Of a stretch of DNA of 64,000 nt, positions 8,422-18,622 are shown piece by piece. Both the position numbers and the translations under genes were made by a program. Under the pieces are notes generated by a model that was given only the letters and a program-made list of their open reading frames with translations, searched no databases and was not told the DNA's origin. Source of the stretch: Octadecabacter arcticus 238 (GTDB lineage: Bacteria; Pseudomonadota; Alphaproteobacteria; Rhodobacterales; Rhodobacteraceae); contig NC_020908.1 of assembly GCF_000155735.2 (NCBI RefSeq), forward strand, positions 2,485,001-2,549,000. The letters run 5' to 3'. Positions within the stretch are counted from its first letter, which is position 1. Every line of letters starts with the position of its first letter.

Positions 8422-9609
8422 ATGCCGACCCCAAAACTCAACTTTACCCGCACGGAATTCGACCAGCGCATCGCCAAGACCCGTGCCGCGATGCTGGACG
8501 GCGGCCTTGATTTACTGATCATCTCGGACCCCTCCAACATGAACTGGCTAACGGGCTATGACGGCTGGTCGTTTTACGTGCATCAATGTGTGGTGCTGTC
8601 GCTGTATGGAGAGCCTATCTGGTACGGACGCAGCCAGGATGCCAACGGCGCGCTCCGCACCTGTTTCATGGATCCTGCCAACATCATCGGCTACCCAGAC
8701 CATTATGTGCAATCGACCGAACGGCACCCAATGGATTACCTGTCGGCACAGCTATCCAACCGCGGCCTCGCCAAGGGCACTTTTGGCGTAGAAATGGACA
8801 ACTACTGGTTCTCTGCTGCCGCCTTTGCGTCGCTGCAAACGCACCTGCCGAACGCCCGTTTCTCGGACGCAACGGCACTGGTCAACTGGCAGCGCGCGGT
8901 CAAATCCGAGGCGGAACTGATCCTGATGCGCCAAGCTGAAAAAATCGTGGGCCGCATGCACGAGCGAATCGTGGACAAGGTCGAACCGGGCATCCGCAAA
9001 TGTGATCTGGTCGCGGACATCTATGACGCAGCCCTGCGCTATGACCCTGACATTGGCGCCGGTGGCGATTATCCGGCATTGGTGCCCCTGCTGCCCTCCG
9101 GGGCTGACGCCTCTGCCCCGCATCTGACGTGGGACGACGAGCCTATGAAGTCCGGCGAGGGGACGTTCTTTGAGATCGCAGGCGTGGTCAAACGCTACCA
9201 CTGCCCCTTGTCGCGCACGGTGTTTCTGGGCAAGCCGACGCAGACGTTTCTAGATGCAGAAAAAGCCGTGTTGGAGGGCATGGAGGCCGGGCTGGAGAAA
9301 GCCCGCGTCGGAAATACCTGCGAGGATATCGCGCTGGCGTTCTTTGATGTCCTCAAGACATACGGAATTACCAAAGACAGCCGCACGGGCTATCCCATCG
9401 GCGTCAGCTATCCACCTGACTGGGGCGAACGAACGATGTCTCTGCGCCACGGTGATACCTCTGTTTTGCAGGAAAACATGACGTTCCACTTTATGACGGG
9501 CCTCTGGATGGAAGACTGGGGTTTTGAAATCACCGAAAGTATCCGAATTGGCGAAGCCGGCCCCGAATGTCTGACCAATGTGCCGCGCAAGATGGTGGTA
9601 AAGGACTAA
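8422..9609 (+). CDS. eutD: Ectoine hydrolase EutD (DoeA)
   Basis: A 395-aa M24-family (creatinase/prolidase fold) hydrolase. The N-terminal creatinase domain contains NMNWLTGYDGWSFYVHQ, followed by the pita-bread domain from about residue 165. Ectoine hydrolase opens the ectoine ring to N-acetyl-diaminobutyrate. The usual metal ligands of M24 peptidases are only partly kept, as is typical of the creatinase branch. I chose the ATG after GCGGAGCCGCCC; an upstream extension would lie inside eutC. It is followed by eutE after 4 bp. Confidence 0.9.
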   Translation: MPTPKLNFTRTEFDQRIAKTRAAMLDGGLDLLIISDPSNMNWLTGYDGWSFYVHQCVVLSLYGEPIWYGRSQDANGALRTCFMDPANIIGYPDHYVQSTERHPMDYLSAQLSNRGLAKGTFGVEMDNYWFSAAAFASLQTHLPNARFSDATALVNWQRAVKSEAELILMRQAEKIVGRMHERIVDKVEPGIRKCDLVADIYDAALRYDPDIGAGGDYPALVPLLPSGADASAPHLTWDDEPMKSGEGTFFEIAGVVKRYHCPLSRTVFLGKPTQTFLDAEKAVLEGMEAGLEKARVGNTCEDIALAFFDVLKTYGITKDSRTGYPIGVSYPPDWGERTMSLRHGDTSVLQENMTFHFMTGLWMEDWGFEITESIRIGEAGPECLTNVPRKMVVKD

Positions 9610-9613
9610 CACC

Positions 9614-10606
9614 ATGAAAGCCTCTCCCATCACACCGACCATTCCGCTGGATGTAGACGGCATCCACCATGGGTTCCTGAAACTGCCCTATAGCCGCGAC
9701 GACAGCGCCTGGGGATCGATCATGATCCCAATCACCGTGATCAAAAATGGCGATGGGCCAACTGCGCTTTTGACCGGGGCCAATCACGGCGACGAATATG
9801 AAGGTCCGGTGGCCTTGCAAGAGCTGACGGTCACTTTGCAGCGCGAGGACATCACGGGCCGCGTCATCATCGTGCCCGCCTTCAACTATCCCGCATACTG
9901 CGCGGGCACCCGCACCTCGCCCATCGACAAAGGCAACATGAACCGAAGCTTTCCCGGCCGCCCCGACGGCACCCCAACCGAGAAAGTTGCGGATTATTTT
10001 CAACGGGTTCTGGTGCCGATGGCGGACGTTGTTTTTGACTTTCACTCAGGTGGCAAAACGCTGGACTTTGTGCCCTTTGCCGCAGCTCATCTGCTGGAGG
10101 ACAAAGCACAAGAGGCCGCCTGCGTCGCCCTGATGCAGGCATTCAACGCGCCCTATTCGGTGATGCTATTGGAAATCGACAACGTGGGCATGTACGACAC
10201 GGCAGTCGAAGATATGGGCAAGGTCTTTGGGTCCACCGAGTTGGGTGGAGGCGGTTCGGCCACGGCGAAATCCATCGCCATCGCCAAGAAAGGCATCCGC
10301 AATGTCCTGATCCACGCAGGCATTCTGCAAGGGGACTTACAGCTTGATCCCACGGTCAATATCGACATGCCAGACGGAGAGTGTTTTGTGTTCAGCCAAG
10401 ATTACGGACTGTTTGAACCCATGGTTGATCTGGGCGACACGGTCGCAAAAGACGACGTCGTTGCCCGCGTCTGGCCGGTCGCGCGCACAGGCATCCCGCC
10501 GATAGACTACACCGCCAAAATCTCGGGCCTTGTGATTTGCAGGCATTTTCCAGGCTTGATCAAAGCCGGTGACTGCGCCGCCGTCATTGGCATCGACATC
10601 AAATAG
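9614..10606 (+). CDS. eutE: N-acetyl-diaminobutyrate deacetylase EutE (DoeB)
   Basis: A 330-aa zinc carboxypeptidase-like protein of the succinylglutamate desuccinylase/aspartoacylase family. Zinc ligands are visible in GANHGDEYEG (H and E, about residue 58) and DFHSG (about 143); the substrate loop GNMNRSFPG is present. EutE removes the acetyl group from N-alpha-acetyl-diaminobutyrate to give diaminobutyrate, which then feeds aspartate metabolism. It is the last intact gene of the operon. The genes that often follow (Lrp/AsnC regulator, dehydrogenase, transaminase) are absent, with IS remnants in their place. Confidence 0.9.
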   Translation: MKASPITPTIPLDVDGIHHGFLKLPYSRDDSAWGSIMIPITVIKNGDGPTALLTGANHGDEYEGPVALQELTVTLQREDITGRVIIVPAFNYPAYCAGTRTSPIDKGNMNRSFPGRPDGTPTEKVADYFQRVLVPMADVVFDFHSGGKTLDFVPFAAAHLLEDKAQEAACVALMQAFNAPYSVMLLEIDNVGMYDTAVEDMGKVFGSTELGGGGSATAKSIAIAKKGIRNVLIHAGILQGDLQLDPTVNIDMPDGECFVFSQDYGLFEPMVDLGDTVAKDDVVARVWPVARTGIPPIDYTAKISGLVICRHFPGLIKAGDCAAVIGIDIK

Positions 10607-10817
10607 AAAAGGAGGCGCGGTGAGAAGAAGACTTGTTGAAGCGGGCAGGTCGAGAAATTAGCATCGCCGGATGACAAAACACAGCCCCTTGCGCTACCTA
10701 AAGACGATCCCTTATCCCGTTGTTCTTGCTTATTGGCAAAATGGGGATCGCCTACATATTGGCACTGTCAGAGGAAACTGGCTTGAACCATGCAGGTTGG
10801 CCGTTTAGGGTCTCCGG
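10607..10817. other. Operon end with truncated start and first IS6-like remnant
   Basis: Right after eutE, AGGAGGCGCG precedes a GTG that opens only 13 codons, which looks like the lost start of a following operon gene. At 10671 a short frame MTKHSPLRYLKT resembles the IS6 transposase N-terminus that recurs 147 bp later, suggesting two IS6 remnants in tandem. Nothing else is recognisable. Confidence 0.4.
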
Positions 10818-11198
10818 ATGACAGATCATTCCCCTTTCCGCTACTGCAAGACGTCCCCCGAAATCATCCGTCTAGCGGTTATGATGTATGTTCGTTTTCC
10901 ACTTTCGCTCCAGAATGTCGAAGATTTCCTACACGAAAGTGGCATCGAGATCAGCCATGAGACGGTGCGGTTTTGGTGGAACCGTTTTGGCCCGATGTTT
11001 GCCACTGAGATCTGAGAGAAACTGATTCACCAACTTCGTGCTCATTCGAATTGGCAATGGCATTTGGACAAGGTGTTCGTGAAAATATCTGAGAAACCCA
11101 CTATCTCTGGAGGACTGTGGATCACGAGGGCGAAGTGCTTGAAAGCTATGTCAGCAAGCGCCAGGATCGCAAGGCGGCGCTGAAATTTTAAGAAAATC
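10818..11198 (+). pseudogene. IS6-family transposase, 5' part, interrupted
   Basis: The frame starting MTDHSPFRYCKTSPEIIRLA is the N-terminal zinc-finger/HTH region of an IS6 (IS26-like) transposase. It meets a TGA after 65 codons. Further family motifs continue past the stop and in another frame (WQWHLDKVFVKI, then DHEGEVLESYVSKRQDRKAALKFLRK). The IS66 element at 11199-16982 then interrupts it, and the 3' part resumes at 16983. The gene was therefore an IS6 transposase, split by IS66 and also decayed by point changes. Confidence 0.85.
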
Positions 11199-11625
11199 GT
11201 AACTCCCAAGGACCCCATCGGATATCGGGTTTTGTGTTGCCCTTGCGACGTTAGAGCCGAGCGATGATCTGTTGTGGTGATAGGGTGAGTGTTTCGAGGA
11301 TATTGCCCCCGTGTTTTCTGACCGTCGAGATGACGGATCTGATGTCAGCGAAGACCTGCGCGCCCTCGAGGGTGCGGAAAGTTCCCGAGATTTTCATGCG
11401 CAACTTCATCATGCGCAGGTCCCGTTCGGCCTGATTGTTGGTGAAGGGAACTGTGAAGTCCGTAAGGAACCTTAGGACGTCATCACGGTAGTCGCGCAAG
11501 CGGACCAGAAGGTTATGGCCTGGCCGCCTGGCTTTTCGGCCTCGCGCACCAGTGCGTCTAGCCAGTGGGTCTTGTCGCTCATGGAAGGCGAGGCCCTCGG
11601 TGAGGATCGCCATGTATTTGGTGAG

Positions 11626-13012
11626 GAGTTATTGTCAAATCTGGTGTTTGAGTATTGTTGGTCATGCGGTGATCTGGTCGGGGTTTGTGGTTTCGATTCC
11701 GTCTTTGAACGTGACGCCTGTGATGACTTTTGCGAGGTAGTCAAAGCCGCGTAGCTTCCTCCAATTTTACTCAGCACATTGCCCCAGTTTGAACATCATG
11801 TGCAGCATGCCATCGCGTGACAGGCAGCCCTTTGAACGCTTGGTACGATGCCGGATCGTCGCGAAGGCCGATTCAATTGGATTGCTAGTGCGGATGCTTT
11901 GCCAATGCTGCGCCGGGAAGTCGAAGAATGCCATGAGTTCCTCACGATCTTTTTGCAGGCATAGTGTGGCCTTGGGATATTTGGGTTCGTAGGTTTTGAT
12001 GAACAGATCGAACGCCTTTTCTGCATCGACTTTGGTCTCGGCCTGCCAGATGTCGTGCAGCGCGGCCTTGGCTTTTGGCTGAGACAGCTTGGGTAAACAA
12101 TTGAGCACGTTCATCGTTTTGTGTTGCCAACAGCGTTGATGGCGGGTCTCAGGATAGACTTCGTCCATGGCCGCCCAAAACCCCATGGCACCGTCCCCGA
12201 TGGCCAGTTTGGGCGCATTCATGCCTCGGCTTTTGAGGTTAAGCAGAACCTCGCGCCAGCTCTGCGTGGACTCGCGCACCCCATCCTCAATTGCCAGAAA
12301 TCGCTTCTTGCCACGGGCAGTTACCCCAATAATAACAAGGGCACAGAGCTTGTCATCCTCGCCCCGAAGGCCGCTGTGAACGCCGTCGGCCCAGATATAG
12401 ACGATGGGCTCGTCATCTAACTCAGCGCCTTTCCAAGCCTCGTATTCATTGGCCCAATCGCGTTTTAAACGCGAAACCGTATTAGCCGACAAGCCAACGG
12501 CATCTGGGCCCAGAAGAACCTTGAGGGCGGGAGCCATCTCGCCGCTGGAGATCCCTTTGAGGTAAAGCCATGGCAAGGCCGCTTCCAGCGTCTTCGTGCG
12601 GCGCACATAGGGCGGCACCAGGGCAGACCGGAATGTCACCGGTGTGCCGTCCTTGGACCGAACCTTTGGAATGCGCACGCTCACAGGGCCAATGCCCGTT
12701 TGAAACGGGCGGGCCGGATGATGTCCATTACGCACGACTGCCGCGTGACCGGCATCGGTGCGTAAGCCGGTAAATTGCGCCAAATAACTGACAAGCTCAG
12801 CCTCAACTGCTGTCGCGATCAATTGTTGTGCTCCCGTTTTCAGCAACTCCGTCAACGCGTCCGTCATCTCGTCTCGACGCGCAAAATCAACAATGTTAGT
12901 AGTTCCCATGGTGGTGTATCTCCTTTGGTTGGGCTGCTGTCTTCCAACAACAATTCAACCAGATACGCCGCCAACCTTCAAACCACTCAAACACCAGATT
13001 CAGTCATAGCTC
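11626..13012 (-). mobile_element. IS256-family element, copy 1
   Basis: This 1387-bp element has termini GAGTTATTGTCAAATCTGG and GAGCTATGACTGAATCTGG that share CTGGTGTTTGAGT. It is almost identical to the copy at 34137-35523. It interrupts the transposase of IS66 element A. The flanks share only GTGAG rather than a clean 8-9 bp duplication, so the insertion site has been altered. Confidence 0.9.
11767..12909 (-). CDS. IS256-family transposase, truncated by a nonsense codon
   Basis: The visible protein is 380 aa against 415 aa in the sister copy at 34240-35487. It has the mutator/IS256 core: DDEPIVYIWADGVHSGLRGED (first Asp), GDGAMGFWAAMDEVYPETRHQRCWQHK (second Asp and the C/H motif) and the C-terminal Glu region TSNPIESAFATIRHRT. 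Codon 381 is TAA where the sister copy has CAA, removing the last 35 residues. All catalytic residues remain, so partial function cannot be excluded. The ATG follows a GGAGATACACCACC leader. Confidence 0.88.
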   Translation of the reverse strand: MGTTNIVDFARRDEMTDALTELLKTGAQQLIATAVEAELVSYLAQFTGLRTDAGHAAVVRNGHHPARPFQTGIGPVSVRIPKVRSKDGTPVTFRSALVPPYVRRTKTLEAALPWLYLKGISSGEMAPALKVLLGPDAVGLSANTVSRLKRDWANEYEAWKGAELDDEPIVYIWADGVHSGLRGEDDKLCALVIIGVTARGKKRFLAIEDGVRESTQSWREVLLNLKSRGMNAPKLAIGDGAMGFWAAMDEVYPETRHQRCWQHKTMNVLNCLPKLSQPKAKAALHDIWQAETKVDAEKAFDLFIKTYEPKYPKATLCLQKDREELMAFFDFPAQHWQSIRTSNPIESAFATIRHRTKRSKGCLSRDGMLHMMFKLGQCAE

Positions 13013-13253
13013 AAATGTGAGGATGCCGTGGTGAACCGACGTGGGGAGTTCGGTCTCGCCTCGCCCCTGAGCCGCGCACTTGAGCTGATTGGCGCTGTTG
13101 AGCAGCACGCTCATCGCGCACGCCCACGGCTCCTTTTCGATTTCTTCGATGGCCTTGAGTTCCCGTAAATGATGCGCCCCGCACAGGGCGTGCGTGTCCA
13201 CCCCACTCATACCAGCGGCCAGAATATCTGACTCATTTATTTGGTTTTAAGTT

Positions 13254-14858
13254 GTAACTCCCAAGGACCCCATCGGATATCGGGTTTTGTGTTGCCCTTG
13301 CGACGTTAGAGCCGAGCGATGATCTGTTGTGGTGATAGGGTGAGTGTTTCGAGGATATTGCCCCCGTGTTTTCTGACCGTCGAGATGACGGATCTGATGT
13401 CAGCGAAGACCTGCGCGCCCTCGAGGGTGCGGAAAGTTCCCGAGATTTTCATGCGCAACTTCATCATGCGCAGGTCCCGTTCGGCCTGATTGTTGGTGAA
13501 GGGAACTGTGAAGTCCGTAAGGAACCTTAGGACGTCATCACGGTAGTCGCGCAAGCGGACCAGAAGGTTATGGCCTGGCCGCCTGGCTTTTCGGCCTCGC
13601 GCACCAGTGCGTCTAGCCAGTGGGTCTTGTCGCTCATGGAAGGCGAGGCCCTCGGTGAGGATCGCCATGTATTTGGTGAGGATGCCGTGGTGAACCGACG
13701 TGGGGAGTTCGGTCTCGCCTCGCCCCTGAGCCGCGCACTTGAGCTGATTGGCGCTGTTGAGCAGCACGCTCATCGCGCACGCCCACGGCTCCTTTTCGAT
13801 TTCTTCGATGGCCTTGAGTTCCCGTAAATGATGCGCCCCGCACAGGGCGTGCGCGTCCACCCCACTCATATGGGCGTAATAGGACTTCCAGTGGTCATGA
13901 ACAATTGTCCCGCCGGTCAGGAAGGATGGAACAGCACCGCGCTTGGCGCTGATGCGATAATGCGTGAAGGCGAGATCGCTGATTGAGTGCAGCCAGTGCA
14001 GCTTACCAGCAACACGAAGTCCGGTCTCATCCAGATGCCGAACGCCGCCTTCATTGAGCCGGGCCAGAATGTGTTCGACGACGCCACCCAAGGTACGCGC
14101 TGTGCCGTTCACCCAGTTGGTCACGCTGGCCGCGCATAGGCTGGTGGCACCAAACAAATCACGCAGGAGTTGGCAGACCCGATCCTCGGGGATCAGCTGC
14201 TGAACATTGCAGTAGACCGCCGCCGCCCGAATGCGCTTACCGTATTGCACGTGTGCATTCACGCCATCGGGAAAGGTGGCTGTCGTCGTGGCTCGGCAAT
14301 GGCCACAACAATAAATCGCTGCCTGATGCTCTGTGACCTCCAGACGCGGCACCGGTATGTCATAAACCTGACGCCTCTCCACCGCCTTGATCATCCCAGC
14401 CGTCAAGCCATGCTGACAGGTGCCACAGGCCTCAGCCTCATGTCGCTCCACAAAGTCAGGCGTTGCTGTCTGACGTAGGGTGTCGCCTCGGTGGCCAACT
14501 TAACCACCACTTTTCTTACCGGACTTACCACGCAGGCTACGCGGTACCGGCTTCTTCAACCCATCACTCGAAGGCGGCTTGCTGCTATTACTGCTGTTCT
14601 TGGCCAACTGACGCCGCAGATCCGCATTCTCTTGCGCCATGCTCGCCAACGCGGCTTCCAACTCGGCGATCCTGCGCAGAGCCGTGGCGAGGAGTTGTTC
14701 AAGAGCAGTAACTTGGTCCATTCCACCAATGATTCAGAGAAATCGTCACAGCGCCACGAAATTCAGACCACAACAGAAAATTCATGCGCCTAATGGCCAA
14801 GGAGACTCACATCAAAACTGACAAAAACCCGTTATCGGCTGGGGTGCTTGGGAGTTAC
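13254..14858 (-). mobile_element. IS66-family element B, complete, innermost
   Basis: A 1605-bp element with the same end repeats as element A and a perfect 8-bp target duplication TTTAAGTT (13246-13253 and 14859-14866). It lies in the leader of IS630 element A, which itself lies in IS66 element A, so a family member is nested inside its own kind. The clean duplication marks it as the youngest insertion of the stack. Confidence 0.95.
13306..14721 (-). CDS. IS66 transposase split by an in-frame TAA
   Basis: The N-terminal 73 codons (leucine-rich coiled coil MDQVTALEQLLATALRRIAE, then NSSNSSKPPSSDG typical of IS66) end at TAA. The same frame continues as VGHRGDTLRQT and, from a GTG 48 bp on, as a 381-aa DDE domain (zinc-binding CGTCQHG and CCGHC, catalytic region HLDETGLRV, DHWKSYY, and NNQAERDLR near the end). 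IS66 proteins have GGQ-x-GH at the stop position, so one C-to-T change (CAA to TAA) explains it. The same stop occurs in all four copies in this window. Confidence 0.85.
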
Positions 14859-14911
14859 TTTAAGTTTTGGTAAACTCTGAATCAATATTCTCCATAGATT
14901 GGGAGGTGCTC

Positions 14912-15975
14912 ATGGGTGGAGCCATAAAAATTACGCGCACGGATATGTCTGCGAAAGATTTGCGCCGTGCGGCAAAGCGAACCAAGGATGGGCGGGTTGT
15001 ACGGCGACTACTGGTCATAGCGCTGGTGCTTGATGGGGTGGATCGTGAAACGGCTGCCCGCAGCAGTGGTATGGATCGACAAACACTTCGGGATTGGGCG
15101 CATCGCTTTAACGCAGAAGGCATTGAGGGGTTATCGGATCGGAATGGCAAGGGGGCAAAACCACGGTTGTCGCCCAAGCAACAGGCGCAATTTGTGGCGT
15201 GGGTGGAGGCCGGGCCCGACCCAGTAAAAGATGGCGTAGTACGATGGCGTTGTGTCGACTTGCAGGCTCGTGTTGAAGAGGGGTTCGACGTGAAACTGCA
15301 TGTGCGTACGATTGGGAAATATCTAACCAAGCATGGCTTTCGCCGCCTGTCTGTGCGTCCAGAGCATCCGAAAACTGATCGCGAAGCGCAGCAGACTTTT
15401 AAAAAAACTTTACCAGCCTCGTAAGCGATACTCTGCCAGAACATGCAAAGGGGAAGCCTCTTGAGGTATGGTTCCAAGATGAAGCCCGCGTTGGACAACA
15501 GGGGACACTCACCCGTAAATGGGCCAAGCGTGGAACTCGCCCGCGCGCACCCCGTGATATACGCTTCAAATGGAGTTATATCTTTGGTGCCGCTTGTCCC
15601 GCACGTGGTACCGCCGCAGGTCTCGTCCTGCCCTACGTCAACGCCGAGGCTATGGGGCTGCATCTTGATGAGATCGCAAAAGCTGTCGCACCCGGCTCAC
15701 ATGCCTTGCTGATTGTTGATGGGGCGGGGTGGCATGGCGCAAAATGTTTGCAGGTGCCAGATAAAATTACGCTCGTTAAGCTGCCACCGTATTCACCCGA
15801 ACTGAACCCCATGGAAAACGTCTGGGCTTATCTGCGAGCCAATAAACTCGCAATCACAGTTTTCGACACCTATGACGAAATACTCGACAAATGTGCACAA
15901 GCTTGGAACTTCTTTGCGAACGACCCAGAGCGAATAAGTTCAATCACAGGTCGAGAATGGGCAAGGGTCACTTAA
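14912..15975 (+). CDS. IS630-family transposase, two frames joined by -1 frameshift
   Basis: OrfA (14912-15424) begins at an ATG with GGGAGGTG upstream and carries the helix-turn-helix (RLLVIALVLDGVDRETAARS) and a second DNA-binding segment. The DDE domain continues in the -1 frame to 15975 with WFQDEARVGQ (D), LLIVDGAGWHGA (D) and NPMENVWAYL (E). An A7 run at 15401-15407 inside the overlap is the likely slippage site, a known expression mode of IS630 elements. The inserted IS66 lies upstream of this coding region and so leaves the frames intact but separates them from the element's left end. Confidence 0.85.
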
Positions 15976-16982
15976 TTCGGCCGTTGGTATCATATGGGCG
16001 TAATAGGACTTCCAGTGGTCATGAACAATTGTCCCGCCGGTCAGGAAGGATGGAACAGCACCGCGCTTGGCGCTGATGCGATAATGCGTGAAGGCGAGAT
16101 CGCTGATTGAGTGCAGCCAGTGCAGCTTACCATCAACACGAAGTCCGGTCTCATCCAGATGCCGAACGCCGCCTTCATTGAGCCGGGCCAGAATGTGTTC
16201 GACGACGCCACCCAAGGTACGCGCTGTGCCGTTCACCCAGTTGGTCACGCTGGCCGCGCATAGGCTGGTGGCACCAAACAAATCACGCAGGAGTTGGCAG
16301 ACCCGATCCTCGGGGATCAGCTGCTGAACATTGCAGTAGACCGCCGCCGCCCGAATGCGCTTACCGTATTGCACGTGTGCATTCACGCCATCGGGAAAGG
16401 TGGCTGTCGTCGTGGCTCGGCAATGGCCACAACAATAAATCGCTGCCTGATGCTCTGTGACCTCCAGACGCGGCACCGGTATGTCATAAACCTGACGCCT
16501 CTCCACCGCCTTGATCATCCCAGCCGTCAAGCCATGCTGACAGGTGCCACAGGCCTCAGCCTCATGTCACTCCACAAAGTCAGGCGTTGCTGTCTGACGT
16601 AGGGTGTCGCCTCGGTGGCCAACTTAACCACCACTTTTCTTACCGGACTTACCACGCAGGCTACGCGGTACCGGCTTCTTCAACCCATCACTCGAAGGCG
16701 GCTTGCTGCTATTACTGCTGTTCTTGGCCAACTGACGCCGCAGATCCGCATTCTCTTGCGCCATGCTCGCCAACGCGGCTTCCAACTCGGCGATCCTGCG
16801 CAGAGCCGTGGCGAGGAGTTGTTCAAGAGCAGTAACTTGGTCCATTCCACCAATGATTCAGAGAAATCGTCACAGCGCCACGAAATTCAGACCACAACAG
16901 AAAATTCATGCGCCTAATGGCCAAGGAGACTCACATCAAAACTGACAAAAACCCGTTATCGGCTGGGGTGCTTGGGAGTTAC

Positions 16983-17252
16983 AGAAAATCAATGGAACGA
17001 TATGGTCGACCACATGTGATCGTGTCTGATCTTTTACGGTCTTATGGCGCTGCGATGAAGGTTATCGGCAACGCAGATCGCCAGGAGACCGGCCGCTGGA
17101 AAAACAATCGCGCCAAGAATTCCCACTTGCCGTTTCGACGAAGAGAGCGAGCGCATGCTGCGCTTCCGCCGAACGCGAAGTTTGCAAAAATTCGTCTCCG
17201 TCCACGCCTCGGCTGACAACCATTTCAACCAGGAAAGACATTTCTCTACTCA
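16983..17252 (+). pseudogene. IS6-family transposase, 3' part
   Basis: The gene resumes exactly after the duplicated AGAAAATC with ERYGRPHVIVSDLLRSYGAA and RWKNNRAKNSHLPFRRRERA, which are IS6 C-terminal motifs. One extra base near 17150 shifts the frame to MLRFRRTRSLQKFVSVHASA and HFNQERH. Joining it with 10818-11198 across the IS66 cluster rebuilds nearly the whole family length. Confidence 0.88.
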
Positions 17253-17392
17253 CGTGTTCGATGTGAGCGGCAGCTTTGTCTGTCAGACTGACGTTGCTGC
17301 AAAAAAATGCTGCGGTGTGCATGGATGGCAGCAATGCGAAAGCTGCGACGCAGCATTTGGACGGTGGCCGGAAGTTGGCTTTGGGGAGATAG

Positions 17393-17433
17393 TGACAGAT
17401 GCTGCGCCATGCACATTTCTACATTAAGGGCGG
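17393..17433 (+). repeat. Dispersed intergenic repeat, copy B
   Basis: GACAGATGCTGCGCCATGCA, then CATTTCTACATTAAGGGCGG; almost identical to copy C (29926-29966, opposite strand). It lies between the IS6 remnant and the mutator-type element. Upstream, GCAGCAATGCGAAAGCTGCG and neighbouring GC-rich words suggest the whole 17250-17440 stretch is intergenic repeat material. Confidence 0.65.
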
Positions 17434-18622
17434 AAACCGGGGGAATGTCCCGAAGAATGTTGAAATTTTAATTTAGGGTGGCGTTGCTTCCCCTGAGCCG
17501 TAGGCTCTGGGTGTTTAATCGCAAAAGGAAGCAACACCATGAAGAAGACTATCACAGCAAGCGCTGGACTTGCCAGCGCGTCGAATGTTCATCAACTCGT
17601 GGAAACAGCCTGGGACAAAGTTGGCGAGAGCTTCGAGCAGTTCTGCCTGACGGCGGGCGTCGCCAGTCTGGTTCAGATGTTTGGTGAGGACGCAGATACG
17701 CTGGCGGGTGGCCGATACGAGCATTGCACTGACAAGCCTGGCCACAGATGGGGCACCGCGAAAGGTCAGGTTGGGTTCCATGGTGGGAAGATTGAGCTGG
17801 AGCGCGCCCGTGTGCGCGATAAAGTGACCGGTAAAGAGATTGTCCTGCCGAGCTGGGAAGAGGCCTCCTCGGGTGGCTTCCTTGAACAATGGGCAATGAG
17901 CCTAATGTTGATGAATGTTTCCACCCGTAAGTATGACCGAGCTGTACGGCTGCCCGAAGCGAAGGTGCCTAATAAGGCAGGGAGCGGGCTGTCCAGGTCA
18001 GCAGTTTCGCGTCGCTTCAAAGCACTCACCCAAGCGCGCCTGGATGAGTGGATGTCATCTGATCTATCGGAGCTTGACCTTGTAGCGATCCAGATCGACG
18101 GGCTGCATTTGGACGATCATTTGTTGGTGCTTGCGGCCGTGGGTGTGGAGGTTTCAGGCGAAAAGCACCCTCTGGGCGTCATTGAAGGGGCGACCGAGAA
18201 CGCCGCGACGGTTCAGGCGCTTTTGGACAATCTGATAGAGCGTGGGCTCGATCCAGCGGGCTGCTATTTGTTCATCGTAGATGGGGCTAAGGCACTGACC
18301 AAGGCAATTCGGCGCACATTTGGTGCCGATATTCCCATCCAAAGATGCCAGATACACAAGGCCCGCAACATAACTGACAGGCTTCCTCCAAAGCTGCACG
18401 CCTCCGTACGCCGCGCGCTGAAGCAAGCATGGGAGCTTGATGATGCCGACAAAGCCGAGCGGTTGATGCGGAATCTTGCCCAGCGACTAGAGCTTGAGGC
18501 TCCGGACGTTTCAAAGTCGATCCTTGAGGGCCTAGACGAAATTCTAACTGTTGTTAGGTTGGGGCTACCTGTGGAATTGAGACGCTCATTGGCCAGCACC
18601 AACATCATTGAATCTATGAACA

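Larger units (their letters stand above)
13210..15989 (+). mobile_element. IS630-family element A carrying an IS66 insertion
   Basis: Without the IS66 copy and its duplication this element is about 1.17 kb. The ends TACCAGCGGCC and TACCAACGGCC (read inward from the two sides) are adjacent to TA, the IS630 target. It inserted in the transposase gene of IS66 element A: the IS66 frame resumes on either side, with TCATA present on both flanks. A truncated second copy is at 20753-21207. Confidence 0.88.
11251..16845 (-). pseudogene. IS66 transposase of element A, shredded
   Basis: The reading order from the right is: N-terminal coiled coil 16845-16624 ending at the shared TAA; DDE domain from about 16575 to 16001, where the IS630 insertion cuts it after SYYAHM; then 13209-13013, cut by IS256; then 11625-11251, the C-terminal domain with TNNQAERDLRMMKLR. 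Besides the fixed TAA, this copy has a second nonsense codon where the others read GAGCGACAT (here GAGTGACAT). It cannot make an active enzyme. Confidence 0.9.
11199..16982 (-). mobile_element. IS66-family element A, outer element of a nested cluster
   Basis: The ends are imperfect inverted repeats (GTAACTCCCAAGGACCCC at the left; GTAACTCCCAAGCACCCC read inward from the right). The element is flanked by a perfect 8-bp duplication AGAAAATC (11191-11198 and 16983-16990), as expected for IS66. Its own sequence is about 1.6 kb; the rest is an IS256 element and an IS630 element, the latter containing another IS66. Only the transposase is encoded (ISBst12-like layout, without tnpA/tnpB). Confidence 0.92.
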
